The notes under the pieces: model-generated | Told to the model about the DNA's origin: nothing | The model's input: the letters and a program-made list of their open reading frames with translations, nothing else | Databases searched by the model: none | Position numbers and translations under genes: made by a program | Source of the DNA: Methanobacterium_C sp963845285 | GTDB lineage: Archaea > Methanobacteriota > Methanobacteria > Methanobacteriales > Methanobacteriaceae | NCBI GenBank assembly: GCA_963845285.1 | Contig: CAWJRO010000005.1 | Span: forward strand, 114,246 to 178,245 | DNA length: 64,000 nucleotides | Direction of reading: 5' to 3' | Part shown: positions 8,826 to 21,100 of the stretch, one piece after another | Layout: each line of letters begins with the position of its first letter | Position numbering within the stretch: the first letter of the stretch is position 1

Positions 8826-9965
8826 TTAAAATAAATTCTTCTTTATAATATTACTAATTTTACGAAATGGTGACGTAATTCTCCAAGAAGTGCTATTTTC
8901 ATATTCTTCGATTTTATTTTTCAAACGTTTTTCTTCAACAAGTTTGTTATCATAGACTTTATTCAATTCCAAGGATAAGTCTTTAATTTTATTTTTTAAT
9001 TTTTGCTCTTCAGCTAGTGACTCTTTTTTTGAATTCAAATAAGCCAAAGAAAGCCATTCACAGCTTTTTAATAAGTTTGAAATAGGCTTGATTTTATCGT
9101 GAGTATATCTAATTTTAATATTATTACAAAATGTTAAGTCCATGGGGTCTTCCTTAAGATTTACTTTTGTTTCAACATTTCTTAATGCATATTCCTTCGC
9201 AAAATTTATCACATCTTCATTTACAACTTCTTCATTTTCTTTTAATTTATTAAAAATCATTTGCTGATGAAAACTTTGGTTTTCTGTTCTTTCAGGGCGT
9301 GATAAACTATAAATCCAACTAACTGCAATTTTGGAGAATGTTTGCTCTTTAGATCGGATAGGGAAATGGGCTATGCGTAAATCGGTGCTTATAACACGTT
9401 TTATCGTTTTCCCATATTTGGAATCGTACACTAAATCATGGCTTCCCATGTCTAATTTCACATTATAATTTTTAACAAGCTCTTTTGGAATTATAACCTT
9501 ATAAAATTCTTCTAAACTATTATCTCTTACAGAAGTTATTTTAGAAGGTATAAATTTTTCATTTTCATTTTTATCAAAATCAGGAACATATGTTTTCCAT
9601 TTGATCAAATGAAATGTATTAGCTTCAATTTTTTCTAAGATTTTTCGGGGGTTTCCTTGGCGGGATGATATTAAAAATTCATCCGCATCCAAAGGAACAA
9701 CAATATCTGCTTTAAATTCATTAACAGCTTTTAATAAAAGTTTATTCATTTTATTTGCTTGATCATATTCCCTGTCTACATCTTCAAAAATGAATATGGG
9801 TAAACCTTCACTTTTAAGTAGCTTTAAAATTTTAACAGTATTATCCGTACTGCCATTATCCAAAATAATCATCCCATCAAACATATTGATACTATAACGA
9901 ACATACGATTCTATGATATCGCCTTCGTTTTTTACCATACCGATAGAAAAAAAAGTTTTATCCAT
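8826..9965 (-). CDS. GT2-fold glycosyltransferase with C-terminal coiled coil
   Basis: This 379-aa protein has an N-terminal GT-A domain (about residues 4-150). It contains FSIGMVKNEGDIIESYVRY, IILDNGSTDNT and a DXD-type metal site in PLDADEFL. A middle region of about 150 residues is less conserved. The last 70 residues are coiled coil ending in STSWRITSPFRKI, a tail frequent in bacterial polysaccharide glycosyltransferases. It presumably adds a sugar to the surface glycan made by this cluster. It is the only cluster gene on the minus strand and its downstream end abuts a ten-codon scar of another gene, suggesting later insertion. Donor and acceptor are unknown. Confidence 0.85.
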   Translation of the reverse strand: MDKTFFSIGMVKNEGDIIESYVRYSINMFDGMIILDNGSTDNTVKILKLLKSEGLPIFIFEDVDREYDQANKMNKLLLKAVNEFKADIVVPLDADEFLISSRQGNPRKILEKIEANTFHLIKWKTYVPDFDKNENEKFIPSKITSVRDNSLEEFYKVIIPKELVKNYNVKLDMGSHDLVYDSKYGKTIKRVISTDLRIAHFPIRSKEQTFSKIAVSWIYSLSRPERTENQSFHQQMIFNKLKENEEVVNEDVINFAKEYALRNVETKVNLKEDPMDLTFCNNIKIRYTHDKIKPISNLLKSCEWLSLAYLNSKKESLAEEQKLKNKIKDLSLELNKVYDNKLVEEKRLKNKIEEYENSTSWRITSPFRKISNIIKKNLF

Positions 9966-10471
9966 ATATGTCAGTTACTCCTTCTTTATACCATTTCTTA
10001 ATGTATCCTAATTTTTATTAGTAAATTTCAGAATTTCATTTTAAAATATTTTGTATTTTGTTTGTATTTTGTTCCATTCTTTTGTTGAATTATTTATAAA
10101 CTTACTTTAAATCATATTTAAATTTTAACCCTGATCTGAAGCACAACAGCCCAATTCAAAAGAATAAAAGTTTTTTTTTGCACAGGTTTTGAATGAACGT
10201 TTAAATTACATGAAAAATTAAAATAAAATGAGTGAAAAAAGTTGAGTAATTACCTAAAATCCTTGAAATTATATTTTATTGATTATAAGGATAATATTTT
10301 TATATTTTAATTATAAACATATAGCTTTACTCAGTTCCAAAGATCCTTTTTTAAAATTCTCACGATGTCAAATTCAATACGGAGTAATATAGTATAGTAA
10401 ATAAATTGTTAATGATCAAACAAAAAAAGTTAGATAGTTAGATTATTAAATGTTGTTCATGGAGACTGTGC
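9966..10471. other. Divergent promoter region, no gene seen
   Basis: About 505 AT-rich bases separate two divergent glycosyltransferase genes. No open frame of note, repeat or structured block is visible. It must contain promoters for both directions, and several TATA-like stretches prevent a firm choice. Confidence 0.55.
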
Positions 10472-13399
10472 ATGGTAAAAATTCGGTCAAGATTAAAAGA
10501 ATTACGATATTATGACCAACTAAGAAGAGTTAAAAATGATTTCAGAGACAATTTTAACTCATTAAAATATCAAATTAGTTCTATTAATGTTAAACTTTTA
10601 AATTCAGCTAGTTTAAAGAAGTACTTTAATAAAAATCAGGAAACTATGACTGAAAATCAAAAGAAGGAAATGTACGAGTTTATATTAAATAAAAATGCTT
10701 CAATAGTTGATCTATATCCTTTTAAAAATAATTCACCCTTAGTTTCCATTATAATATTGAATAGAAATGGTTTAAAACATTTAAAAAGGTTGTTTACAAA
10801 TTTTAAAGAAAATGCTCAGTATCCATCCTATGAAATTATCATAGTAGATAACGCATCTAAAGATGGTTCAGTAAGTTTTTTAGAAGAGCTTTCAAGTACT
10901 TTACCTTTGAAGATCGTTAAAAATAATAAAAACACATCTTTTTCTAAAGCAAACAACCAGGCAGCAAAAATCGCTAAAGGTGAATACCTATTACTTTTAA
11001 ACAATGACATTGAACCCACTTACGGTTGGCTCAATGAAATGATGCAATCAGCACTGAAATCAGAGGATATTGGGGCCGTAGGGGCAAAGTTAGTTTATCC
11101 TGATTGTTCAAACTCCAGCTATAATAGAACCCACTCTTTTAAAATTCAACACAGAGGGATAGCATTCAAAGAAAAAGATGGTTTCATCAGACCTTACAAT
11201 CTAAGTAATGCAGAACCCTTTGAAATTGAGAGTAATGAAAAAATGAGAGCAGCAGTTACTGCAGCAGCATTACTTATACACAAAGATAAATACTGGCAAG
11301 TCAATGGTCTGGACGAAGGATACAACTACGGCTACGAGGATGTGGATATCTGCTTAAAACTTCTAAAAAAGGGATATAAAAATATTTACTGCCCAAAAGC
11401 ACTTTTATTTCATTATGAATTCGGAACACAGGAAAAAGATAAAAGTAAGAAAGTTAGAAACCGGAGGCTGAGCAACCAAAAATTATTCCACCAAAGATGG
11501 AACTTATGGTTGCGTAAGAAGTTTTTAATGGACAAACTAAACTGTGAACTTCTTTTTTCTGAAAACCCATTGAAAATTGCCTTTGCAGTTACAGAGACCG
11601 GAGAAAACAGTTCTGCTGGCGATTACTTAACAGCCTTAACATTTGGGGAGAGCCTGAAGAAACTTGGCTGGGAAATAAGTTTCTTATCAAGAAGAGGACC
11701 TGGAGACTGGTACTCCGTTGAAGAAGACGTTGATGTTTTAATATCCATGTTAGATGCCTACAACATCCACAAAATCAGATCAGAAAATAACTTATTGATT
11801 AAAATTGCATGGCCACGTAACTGGTTCAATAGATGGGTCTCCCATCCAAATTTTATGGACTACGATCTTGTATTCGCACCCAGTAAAACTGCCTGCAACT
11901 ACATAAAAGAAAAAACTGGAATAAAAACAGTGTTACTGCCTATGGCAACCAATCCGGGTAAATTTAACGACAAAATTTCCATAAATGAAGATTTTAGATG
12001 TGATTACTGTTTCACGGGTAGTTATTGGGATGATCCTCGTGAAATAATCGAAATGCTTGATCCAAAAAGTTTACCTTATACATTTAAGTTATACGGAGAA
12101 AACTGGGATGAATTTGATAAATTCAAAGAGTACAATCAAGGATTCATAAATTATCACATACTACCCGACGTTTATAGATCCACAAAGATGGTGATTGATG
12201 ATGCCAACAGGGTAACCAAAGGTTATGGATCAGTGAACAGTAGAGTATACGATGCCATAGTCAGTGGTGCCATGGTAATAACTAATGGAGAGATAGGGGC
12301 AAATGAAACATTTGAAGGTAAATTACCAGTTTACAGATCCCGAGAAGAACTGAATAATCTAATTGAATATTACATGTCACATGAAACTGAAAGAAAAACA
12401 AAAATCAGGGAATTACAGGAATTCGTGCTGGAAAATCATACTTATGACCACAGGGGCAGGACTTTGAAGCAGATTTTAGAAAACCATATCCTGAAAACAA
12501 AAATCTCCATTAAAATCCCAGCACCCAACTGGAAAGAAGTTCATGAATGGGGAGATTATTATCTGGCTTTGGGTTTAAAAAAGGAACTAAAAAAAAAAGA
12601 CTGCAAAGTGAAACTACAAATATTACCTGAATGGGACAGTGAAGATGATGCAGATTGTGACGTAGTTATAGTTTTAAGGGGTTTAAGTAAGTACAAACCT
12701 AAAAAAGAACATTTCAACATAATGTGGAACATATCACACCCTGATGAAGTTGATATAGAAGAATACAATCAATACGACCATGTTTTCATAGCATCTGAAA
12801 TTTGGGCTGAAAAAGTAAACAAAAACGTTGATGTCCCCGTAGAAGCCATGCTGCAGTGCACGGATCCTGAACTATTCTACCCAGACCACGACGATGAGTA
12901 CAAACACAATTTACTCTTCGTTGGAAACTCAAGGAAAGTTTACAGGAAGATCATAAAGGATCTCTTGCCAACGGATAAGGATCTTGCAGTTTACGGAACC
13001 AACTGGAAAGGTGTGATACCGGACAAGTACATCAAGGGTGAGTATATACCCAACAGCGAATTAAGAAAAGCTTATTCATCATGCAAAATCCTGCTCAACG
13101 ACCACTGGGATGACATGAGAAAAAGGGGTTTCATATCAAACAGGTTATTCGATGGATTTGCATCTGGAGCATTCATAATATCAGACAATATACAAGGGGC
13201 TGAAAATGTTTTTGGGAAAATATTACCAACATATGAAACCCCCCATGAACTCAACTCATTAATAAAGGACTATCTAAATAACAAAGAAGAAAAAAGAAAA
13301 AAAGTTGAAAAGGGAAGAAATATTGTTATTGAGCATCATACTTTCCAAAAAAGAGTTGAACAGATTTTAAGAGTTTTAGCTAACAATTTATCAGAATAA
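10472..13399 (+). CDS. Three-module glycosyltransferase (GT2 plus two CgeB-like domains)
   Basis: This 975-aa soluble protein starts with about 65 helical residues, then a GT2 domain (about 90-340: VSIIILNRNG, DNASKDGS, LLLLNNDIEP, GYEDVDICLKL). Two CgeB/DUF3880-like GT-B modules follow (about 365-670 and 675-975), each with an SNRLFDG- or NSRVYDA-type motif and a GAxxI(T/S) stretch. It is likely a polymerase-like enzyme transferring several sugars in the surface glycan pathway. The whole enzyme is paralogous to residues about 570-1475 of the 2547-aa protein downstream, with long near-identical stretches. A ten-codon copy of its start lies at 8783. Confidence 0.85.
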   Translation: MVKIRSRLKELRYYDQLRRVKNDFRDNFNSLKYQISSINVKLLNSASLKKYFNKNQETMTENQKKEMYEFILNKNASIVDLYPFKNNSPLVSIIILNRNGLKHLKRLFTNFKENAQYPSYEIIIVDNASKDGSVSFLEELSSTLPLKIVKNNKNTSFSKANNQAAKIAKGEYLLLLNNDIEPTYGWLNEMMQSALKSEDIGAVGAKLVYPDCSNSSYNRTHSFKIQHRGIAFKEKDGFIRPYNLSNAEPFEIESNEKMRAAVTAAALLIHKDKYWQVNGLDEGYNYGYEDVDICLKLLKKGYKNIYCPKALLFHYEFGTQEKDKSKKVRNRRLSNQKLFHQRWNLWLRKKFLMDKLNCELLFSENPLKIAFAVTETGENSSAGDYLTALTFGESLKKLGWEISFLSRRGPGDWYSVEEDVDVLISMLDAYNIHKIRSENNLLIKIAWPRNWFNRWVSHPNFMDYDLVFAPSKTACNYIKEKTGIKTVLLPMATNPGKFNDKISINEDFRCDYCFTGSYWDDPREIIEMLDPKSLPYTFKLYGENWDEFDKFKEYNQGFINYHILPDVYRSTKMVIDDANRVTKGYGSVNSRVYDAIVSGAMVITNGEIGANETFEGKLPVYRSREELNNLIEYYMSHETERKTKIRELQEFVLENHTYDHRGRTLKQILENHILKTKISIKIPAPNWKEVHEWGDYYLALGLKKELKKKDCKVKLQILPEWDSEDDADCDVVIVLRGLSKYKPKKEHFNIMWNISHPDEVDIEEYNQYDHVFIASEIWAEKVNKNVDVPVEAMLQCTDPELFYPDHDDEYKHNLLFVGNSRKVYRKIIKDLLPTDKDLAVYGTNWKGVIPDKYIKGEYIPNSELRKAYSSCKILLNDHWDDMRKRGFISNRLFDGFASGAFIISDNIQGAENVFGKILPTYETPHELNSLIKDYLNNKEEKRKKVEKGRNIVIEHHTFQKRVEQILRVLANNLSE

Positions 13400-13480
13400 T
13401 TTTTATTCCAGTATCTGAACCAAAAATAAAAAAAATAGAAATTTTAAAGGTTTAAAATTGTTTACTGTAAGAGGAATTTC

Positions 13481-14872
13481 ATGATAACCTATGTAAACCG
13501 TGAAGACTTGTTAATAATTAAAAATTTGGAAAAATTTGGCATTTGGAAGTTTAAAGCAACTGGAAAGGATCCTATTCTTGAAATAAAAAATTTACCTAGT
13601 GGTCTTATTCAAGACATTTCTATTGTACTTAAAGCTGAAAATGGAGAGATCATAAAAGTCTATTGGAGTTACGGGAAGACAGAACCATATTCTGAATCTT
13701 TATGTCCTTCTCAAATATTAAAACAAGGTACCAAAAATACATATGAATTTTCAATAAATGCAAAAAATGAAATCAAAAGGCTTAAATTAAATTTAATTAA
13801 TGCTTCTGAAATAATTGAAGTTGAAGAAATTAAAATATTTTATATTCCTCATGTTTTAGAAATTGTTTCTCAGAAAAATAATCTTTCAGATAGTTTACCC
13901 TGCAAACAACTCGGAGAAGTGAAAGAATCTATTTCATATGAAGAGTTATTGAAACAAAAGTTGTTGCTCCAAAAAAAGCTAGAAAAACTTGAGAAAGAAA
14001 AAGAAAACCTTATCACAGTACCCATTTATAAAAATATCAAAAAAATTACTTTAAAAGGTAAAAATGGGTATTTATTTTTGGTGAACGATTCTAATAATGA
14101 AATCAGACAGCACTTTGATAATTCATACAACAACGATTTCAATGCATATCTTTTTATGAAATCTTTAAATTCTAAAAAAAAGTTTTGCGAAAATAGCAAT
14201 ATAAAATATTTCTTTTTCTTGATACCTGATAAAAGTTTAGTTTGTAAAGATTTTTTACCTTTTGATGTAAGATTAATTAAACGCAACTATGATCCAATAA
14301 AAAATGAGGTGTCAGATTTTATCAAAAACCTGGATCCTACCTGTTATTTCAAAAATAATTCACATATTAATTATTTAGGAGGTAAAGAACTGTCTTATTG
14401 TTACTTAAATCATATTGATAATAATTTTAAAAAAGAAGATTTTAACAAATTGATAAATGAGCAGATACAAATTGTTAATGAATTACATAATGGGGATCTT
14501 ACATGGGACAAAAATTGGTCCTATTCTGATGAAGAAAAAGAAGGCTATCTTAATGAAAGAGTAAAAATTTTCAGAAATAAATGTCTTATCAATTTAAGTA
14601 ATGATCTTCCGGAAAAATTTAAGTTAGTCAGAATAAGAAAAACTGAACATTACAAAAATCCACAAGGTTTAACAAGTTTAAGGGTTTTGATTTTTAGAGA
14701 TTCATCATTAGATTTTTTAAAAGACATTTTATCAATTTATTTTAAAGAAATATTATTATACTGGGATCACTGGTTTTTTAATAAGGAACTGATTGAATGG
14801 TACAAACCGGATATTATTTTGGAAATAAAAACAGAAAGATTTTTAGAAAATATGAAGTACGAAACTATTTAA
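13481..14872 (+). CDS. AlgX/AlgJ-like SGNH-fold protein (putative glycan O-acetylation factor)
   Basis: This 463-aa protein has a beta-rich N-terminal region (about 1-130, possibly carbohydrate-binding) and a coiled coil (about 145-180). Its C-terminal part resembles the SGNH-hydrolase-like domain of alginate acetylation proteins AlgJ/AlgX. Candidate catalytic segments are FFFLIPDKS, KNNSHINYLGGKEL (position of the usual D-x-H-W-N) and RVLIFRDSSLDFL (position of the usual R/G-DSF block). The canonical D-x-H-W motif is altered to NSHIN, so activity is uncertain. No signal peptide or MBOAT partner is visible, so it would act in the cytoplasm or need another acyl donor. Assignment is by motif reading only. 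Confidence 0.55.
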   Translation: MITYVNREDLLIIKNLEKFGIWKFKATGKDPILEIKNLPSGLIQDISIVLKAENGEIIKVYWSYGKTEPYSESLCPSQILKQGTKNTYEFSINAKNEIKRLKLNLINASEIIEVEEIKIFYIPHVLEIVSQKNNLSDSLPCKQLGEVKESISYEELLKQKLLLQKKLEKLEKEKENLITVPIYKNIKKITLKGKNGYLFLVNDSNNEIRQHFDNSYNNDFNAYLFMKSLNSKKKFCENSNIKYFFFLIPDKSLVCKDFLPFDVRLIKRNYDPIKNEVSDFIKNLDPTCYFKNNSHINYLGGKELSYCYLNHIDNNFKKEDFNKLINEQIQIVNELHNGDLTWDKNWSYSDEEKEGYLNERVKIFRNKCLINLSNDLPEKFKLVRIRKTEHYKNPQGLTSLRVLIFRDSSLDFLKDILSIYFKEILLYWDHWFFNKELIEWYKPDIILEIKTERFLENMKYETI

Positions 14873-15150
14873 TATAATATCCCTGATAACATTAAATGTA
14901 TATTAATTACCAGCTAATTTTAATCCTTGTTAAAGGATAGTAATGATTTTTAAATTGTTCACTGTTTTTATATGGCTTTTTATTATCATTCAGAACATAT
15001 TTTTTTAGGAAAGTATGAGAAAATATTTAATAATAGAAGACCAAAACTGAGAATAAGTAATCTAAATTACCATAACACTGAAAATACTTTTTAAGATCGT
15101 TTATTGATTATTTAATATTTATAAAATTTCATATTTGGAGATGTTGGTAA

Positions 15151-18100
15151 ATGAACAGGTTTTGGGACAATATAATACTTCCAATCATAAAGAATATTAA
15201 TGCTAGGTATATTGTTGAAATTGGATCATACACAGGTTTGAACACTCAAAACATTTTAGAGTATTGCATGGATCATGATGCACATATGACCGCTATTGAT
15301 CCCCTACCAAAATTTGATATTGATGAGTTTAAAACTCAATATGGAGATAAATTTGAGATTTACAAAGACTTAAGCTTGAGTAGATTGCCTCTTCTCGAAA
15401 ATTACGATGTAATTTTGATAGATGGTGATCATAATTGGTACACAGTTTATAATGAATTGAAAATAATTGAAAAAAAATTCAAAGATAAAAAGTTTCCAAT
15501 CGTTTTTTTACATGACACAACTTGGCCATATGGGCGAAGGGACTTGTATTATAATCCTGAGAATATACCTGAAGCCCACAGACAACCTTATAAAAAGTTA
15601 GGAATGTATCCTGGCCAAACAAACTTAAAAGAGAAAGGTGGGTTAAATACTCATCTTTATAACTCTGTTTACGAAAATAACCTCCATAATGGGATATTAA
15701 CTGCTGTAGAAGATTTTTTGGATGAATCTAATTTAGAATTTTCTTTTGATATTATCAATGCGTTTCATGGGTTAGGAATTTTGTATCCTAAAAATAATGA
15801 AATAGAAAAAGTTGTGAAAAGTTGTATAAAAAAAGCCAATCTTTTAAAAACACTTGAAGAAGAAAGGGTTAAACTTCAAATTGGACAATCTGAGTTAATA
15901 AACCAACAAAACTTACTCAAAAAAGTATTAGATAAAAATAAGATAAAATTAGATGATTTGAAAAATCAATTAATAGAAACAGAAAACCAATTGGAAGTAT
16001 CTAATAGGTCACTACAAGAAAAAGAAACAAAAAACCAAACCATACAAAACCAACTAACACAAACAGAAAACCAACTAAAACTAGCAAATGCAATACAAGA
16101 AAAAGAAAAAGAAATCCAAACCATACAAAACCAACTAACACAAACAGAAAACCAACTAAAACTAGCAAATGCAATACAAGAAAAAGAAACAGAAAACCAA
16201 ACCATACAAAACCAACTAACACAAACAGAAAACCAACTAACACAAACAGAAAACCAACTAAAAACAAGCAACCAAATAATCCAACAAAAAAATATGCTTA
16301 TTGATACAATTGAAGGAAAAGAGAGGAGTGTTGAAAAATTAAGTTCACAAATCATCAGTTTGAAGGCTAGTTTTTATGAAATGAATTACCTGAACAATAA
16401 TGACAGATCAATCACCCAAAGATTGATTTCCAAATTCCCAAGCTTATACATACTCCTTAAAATAAATAAAAGTGGTATCAAAAATACCTTGATCAACATA
16501 AAAGGTTATAAAGCAATCAAAAACAACCATTTACTCAACATAGGTTACTACCTAAAAAATAACGGTGACATTAAACAATCAGGTACAGATCCGATACTCC
16601 ACTACATATATCACGGTTTCAAAGAGGGCAGAAAACCTAACCCCTCGTTTGATGGGGATTATTATCTGAAAAAACATTCAGATGTAAGAAACTCAAAATT
16701 AAATCCATTGGTACATTACAGTTTATATGGTTTAAAAGAAGAACGTGAAACCCAAATTAGTTTAAAAGGTAACTATAATTCAAATGTAAAATCAATTCAT
16801 AAACAGAATATATTACCTAATGATAAAAAAAAAACAAACTATGATGAAATATTAAATAAAAATAAATCTATAATTAATTTGCATCCATTTAAAGAGGATA
16901 ATCCTTTAATTTCAATAATTATAGTTAATATGAATGGTTTAGAACATTTAAAGAGATTATTCAAAGATTTTCAGGAAAATATTCAATATCCATCTTATGA
17001 AATTTTGGTGGTTGACAATGCATCCACAGATAAATCAATAGAGTTCTTAGAGTATATTTCTAATGATCTACCTATTAAAATCATTAAAAATACTGAGAAC
17101 AAATCTTTTTCAAAAGCAAACAACCAAGCAGCAAAAATAGCAAAAGGTGAATATTTACTACTTTTAAACAACGATGTTGAACCCACCTACGGTTGGCTCA
17201 ACCAAATGATGCAAACAGCACTTAAAAGAGAAGATATTGGTGCTGTAGGGGCAAAATTAGTTTATCCCGACTGTTCTAAATCCATTTACAACAAAAATAA
17301 CTCATTCAAAGTTCAACATGCAGGAATAGCTTTCAAAGAAAAAAATGGTTTAATTAATCCATATAATAAAGGTAATGGACTAAATCCGTTTGATCCAACT
17401 ATTAATTCAGAAAAAATTACAGCAGGAGTTACTGCAGCTGTTTTACTTGTAAAAAAAGATACCTATTTAAAGATTGGGGGATTAGATGAAAAATACAATT
17501 ATGGCTATGAAGATGTGGATTTTTGTCTTAAATTGTTAAAAAATGGATATAAAAATGTATATTGCCCTGAAGCATTAATATTCCACTATGAACATGGAAC
17601 CGATGAATCTAATGAACATGGAGATAGAGTAAAAAGGCATATTGCTAATGAAAATATTCTTTTAAGTAAATGGAACAGTTGGTTACATAAGTTATTTCTG
17701 ATGGACAAACTAAATCATGATTTAGTATTTTCTGAAAAACCCCTAAAAATTACTTTTATAGTTACTGAAACAGGAAAAAACGTTTCTGCTGGAGATTATT
17801 TCACTGCTCTTGAGTTTGGTGAAGCATTGAAAAAAATTGGGTGGGACGTGAGTTTTTTATCACAAAAAGGACCTGAAAATTGGTATGAAATTAAAGAGGA
17901 TGTTGATGTTTTAATATCTTTATTACCTAACTACAATCCCCATGAAATTAAATGTTCTAATGGTTCCTTAATTAAGATAGCCTGGCCACGTAACTGGTTT
18001 GATAAATGGGCATCTAAGTCTTCTCTTCAAAATTATAATATAATACTGGCATCAAGCAAAACCGCCTGCGAATATATAAAAAATAAAACTGGTTTGAATC

Positions 18101-21100
18101 CAATTTTAATGCCCATTGGAACCAACCCAAACAGATTTAAGGCTAAAAAGTTTGTGAATAAAGAGTATTTATGTGATTACTGTTTCACAGGCAGTTACTG
18201 GAACGACCCCCGTGAAATAATCGAAATGTTGGACCCTGAAAGTATACCTTACACATTTAAATTGTACGGAAAAAACTGGGAAAAAATCGAGAAATTACAA
18301 AATTATTATCAGGGATTCATAAATTATGCAGATCTTCCAGAAGTTTATAACGCTACAAAAATAGTTATTGATGATGCCAACAGAGTCACTAAAAGTTATG
18401 GTGCAATTAATAGTAGAGTTTATGATGCAATAAGTAGTGGGGCTTTAGTGCTAACAAATGGAGAAATAGGTTCAAAAGAAACATTTGAAGGCAAATTACC
18501 AGTTTACAGAACTAAGAAAGAATTAAAACATTTAATTGAATATTATTTGGTTAATGAAGATGCAAGAATAAAGAAAGTCGAAGAATTACAAAAATTTGTT
18601 CTTGAAAATCACACTTACGATCACAGAGCACAAAATTTGAAAGATATATTAAAAGAGTACGTTCTAAGAAGGAAGATCGCAATTAAGATCCCATCACCTA
18701 ATTGGGAAGAAGTTCAGAACTGGGGAGATTATCATCTAGCTTTAGGTCTGAAAAAGGAATTAGAAAAAAAAGACTGCGACGTAATATTACAAATATTGCC
18801 TGAATGGGAAAAAAATGAGGATGAAGATCGTGATATTGTCATAGTTTTAAGGGGTTTAAGCAGGTACAAACCTAAAAAACAACATTTCAACATAATGTGG
18901 AACATATCACACCCCGACAAAGTTAGTATAAAAGAATACAATCAATATGATCATGTTTTCATAGCATCAGCATTATGGGCTCAAAAAATAGCAAAAGAAA
19001 CTGATGTTCCGGTAAATGCCATGTTACAGTGCACGGATCCTGAATTATTTTACCCAGAACCAGATGATAAATACAAACATGATTTATTATTTGTTGGAAA
19101 CTCAAGAAAAGTTTACAGAAAAATAATTAAAGATTTATTACCCACAGATAAAGATCTTGCAGTCTACGGAACAAACTGGAAAGGTTTGATACCTGATAAA
19201 TACATCAAAGGAGAACATATACCAAACAACGAATTAAGAAAAGCCTACTCATCTTGCAAGATACTGCTGAATGACCACTGGGATGACATGCGAGAAAAAG
19301 GTTTCATATCCAACCGTTTGTTTGATGGATTCGCAGCGGGAGCCTTCATAATATCAGACAAAATTAAAGGAACTGAATCAGTGTTCAACAATACATTAAT
19401 TACCTATGAAACACCTCATGAACTCCACAATTTAATAAATCAGTATTTAGATGTAGAAAAAACTGTAGATATTAGAAATATTGTAATCAAACAACACACA
19501 TTCAAAAATAGGGCTGAACAGATCTTAGAAGTTATTGATAAAAATATGAAAATTTGTAAGGAAGAATCAGATTTAAACTTTCCAAAACAAATTAAACAAT
19601 ACTCAAACAGCCAAATTGATAAAATAATGGATGCATTGGATCCTAATAACAAGGTATCCATTATTGTACCAATTTACAACGCTTATGAAGACACTAAAAA
19701 ATGCATAAAAAGCGTTCTAGAAAACACCAAAATTCCCTACGAGTTAATATTAATCGACGACTGCAGCCCCGACAAAAGAATTGGAACATTACTCAATGAA
19801 ATTAAAAAAACAGGTGATATAAAAATTATCCGAAACAAAGAAAACAAAGGATTTGTTAAAAGTATAAATATCGGCATCAAAAACTCCAAAGGAGACGTAG
19901 TATTACTAAATAGTGACACAATAGTCACATCTAAGTGGCTACAAAAATTAATAATAACAGCTTACTCCGACAAAAAAATAGGAACAGTAACACCTTTATC
20001 AAATGCAGCAGGAGCATTTTCAGTACCTGAAATAGGTAAAGATAATAAAATACCTGCACATTTAACACTGAACGAGATGGCCTCTTTAGTTGAAAAAGTT
20101 TCTGAAAATGTAAACATGAAAGTTCCCACAGGTAACGGATTTTGCATGTTCATAAAACGAGAAACAATTAATAATGTTGGACTTTTTGATGAAAAAAACT
20201 TTGGAAAAGGATATGGCGAAGAAAATGACTTCTGCATGAGAGCAATTGAAAAATCTTGGACCAATATAATAGATGACTCGACTTACATTTACCATAAGGG
20301 TAGTTCTTCGTTTTCAAATGAAAAAGAAGAATTAATGAATAGGAATAGAACAATTCTTGACAAAAAACACCCCAGTTACACTAAAAAAGTTCATGAATTT
20401 TTATCATCAAGTGAACTAAAATTTATTCAAGAAAATATTAAGACCCATCTGGACAATATGGACTTTGAGCAAATTAATCAATTAAATAAAAAAAGATTAT
20501 TATGTGTTTTGCATCAAGGTGGAGGTGGCACTCCCATTGCTTGTAAAGATATTATAACTCATGTAGAAAAGAGTTTTGAATGTTATATTTTAACATCAAC
20601 AACCCAAGAGTTGTTATTATGGGAATTCGAAGATGGAAAGTTCAAAAAAATTAAAGTATGGAAAATTAAGTCAAAATGGTCAGCAAAAGAGTTTTACAAT
20701 AATGAGTTCAGAAATATTTATTTCAATGTGTTAAAGGAGTTAAATATAGATATTGTACACATCCATCACTTATTTAAGCATAGTTTTGACTTACCAATAA
20801 TAACAAAAAAATTAGGTATTCCCACTATTTTATCTTTTCATGATTTTTATTTCGTTTGTCCATCTATTCATTTACTTAATGGAAATAACGAGTATTGTTC
20901 AGGCAAATGTACGAGTGAATCTAATGAATGTAAAATACCTACAGAGTTATTAAATGATTTACCTCCACTAAAGACATTTGTTAACAAATGGAGAAAAGAA
21001 GTATCAAAAGTTTTTGATAACTGTTCCTATTTCATTGCAACTACTGAATCAACAAAGGAAATTTACACAACCACATATCCTCAATTATCAAAAAAACCAT

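Noticed and set aside
16014..16270. CRISPR-like array
   Set aside because: The 81-bp units are contiguous and in frame with no unique spacers; they encode a coiled coil.
15966..16355. Long minus-strand open frames rich in Phe, Leu, Val and Cys
   Set aside because: They are the complement of the A/C-rich 81-bp repeats inside the giant glycosyltransferase. The repeat lacks stops on that strand by composition; no start signal.
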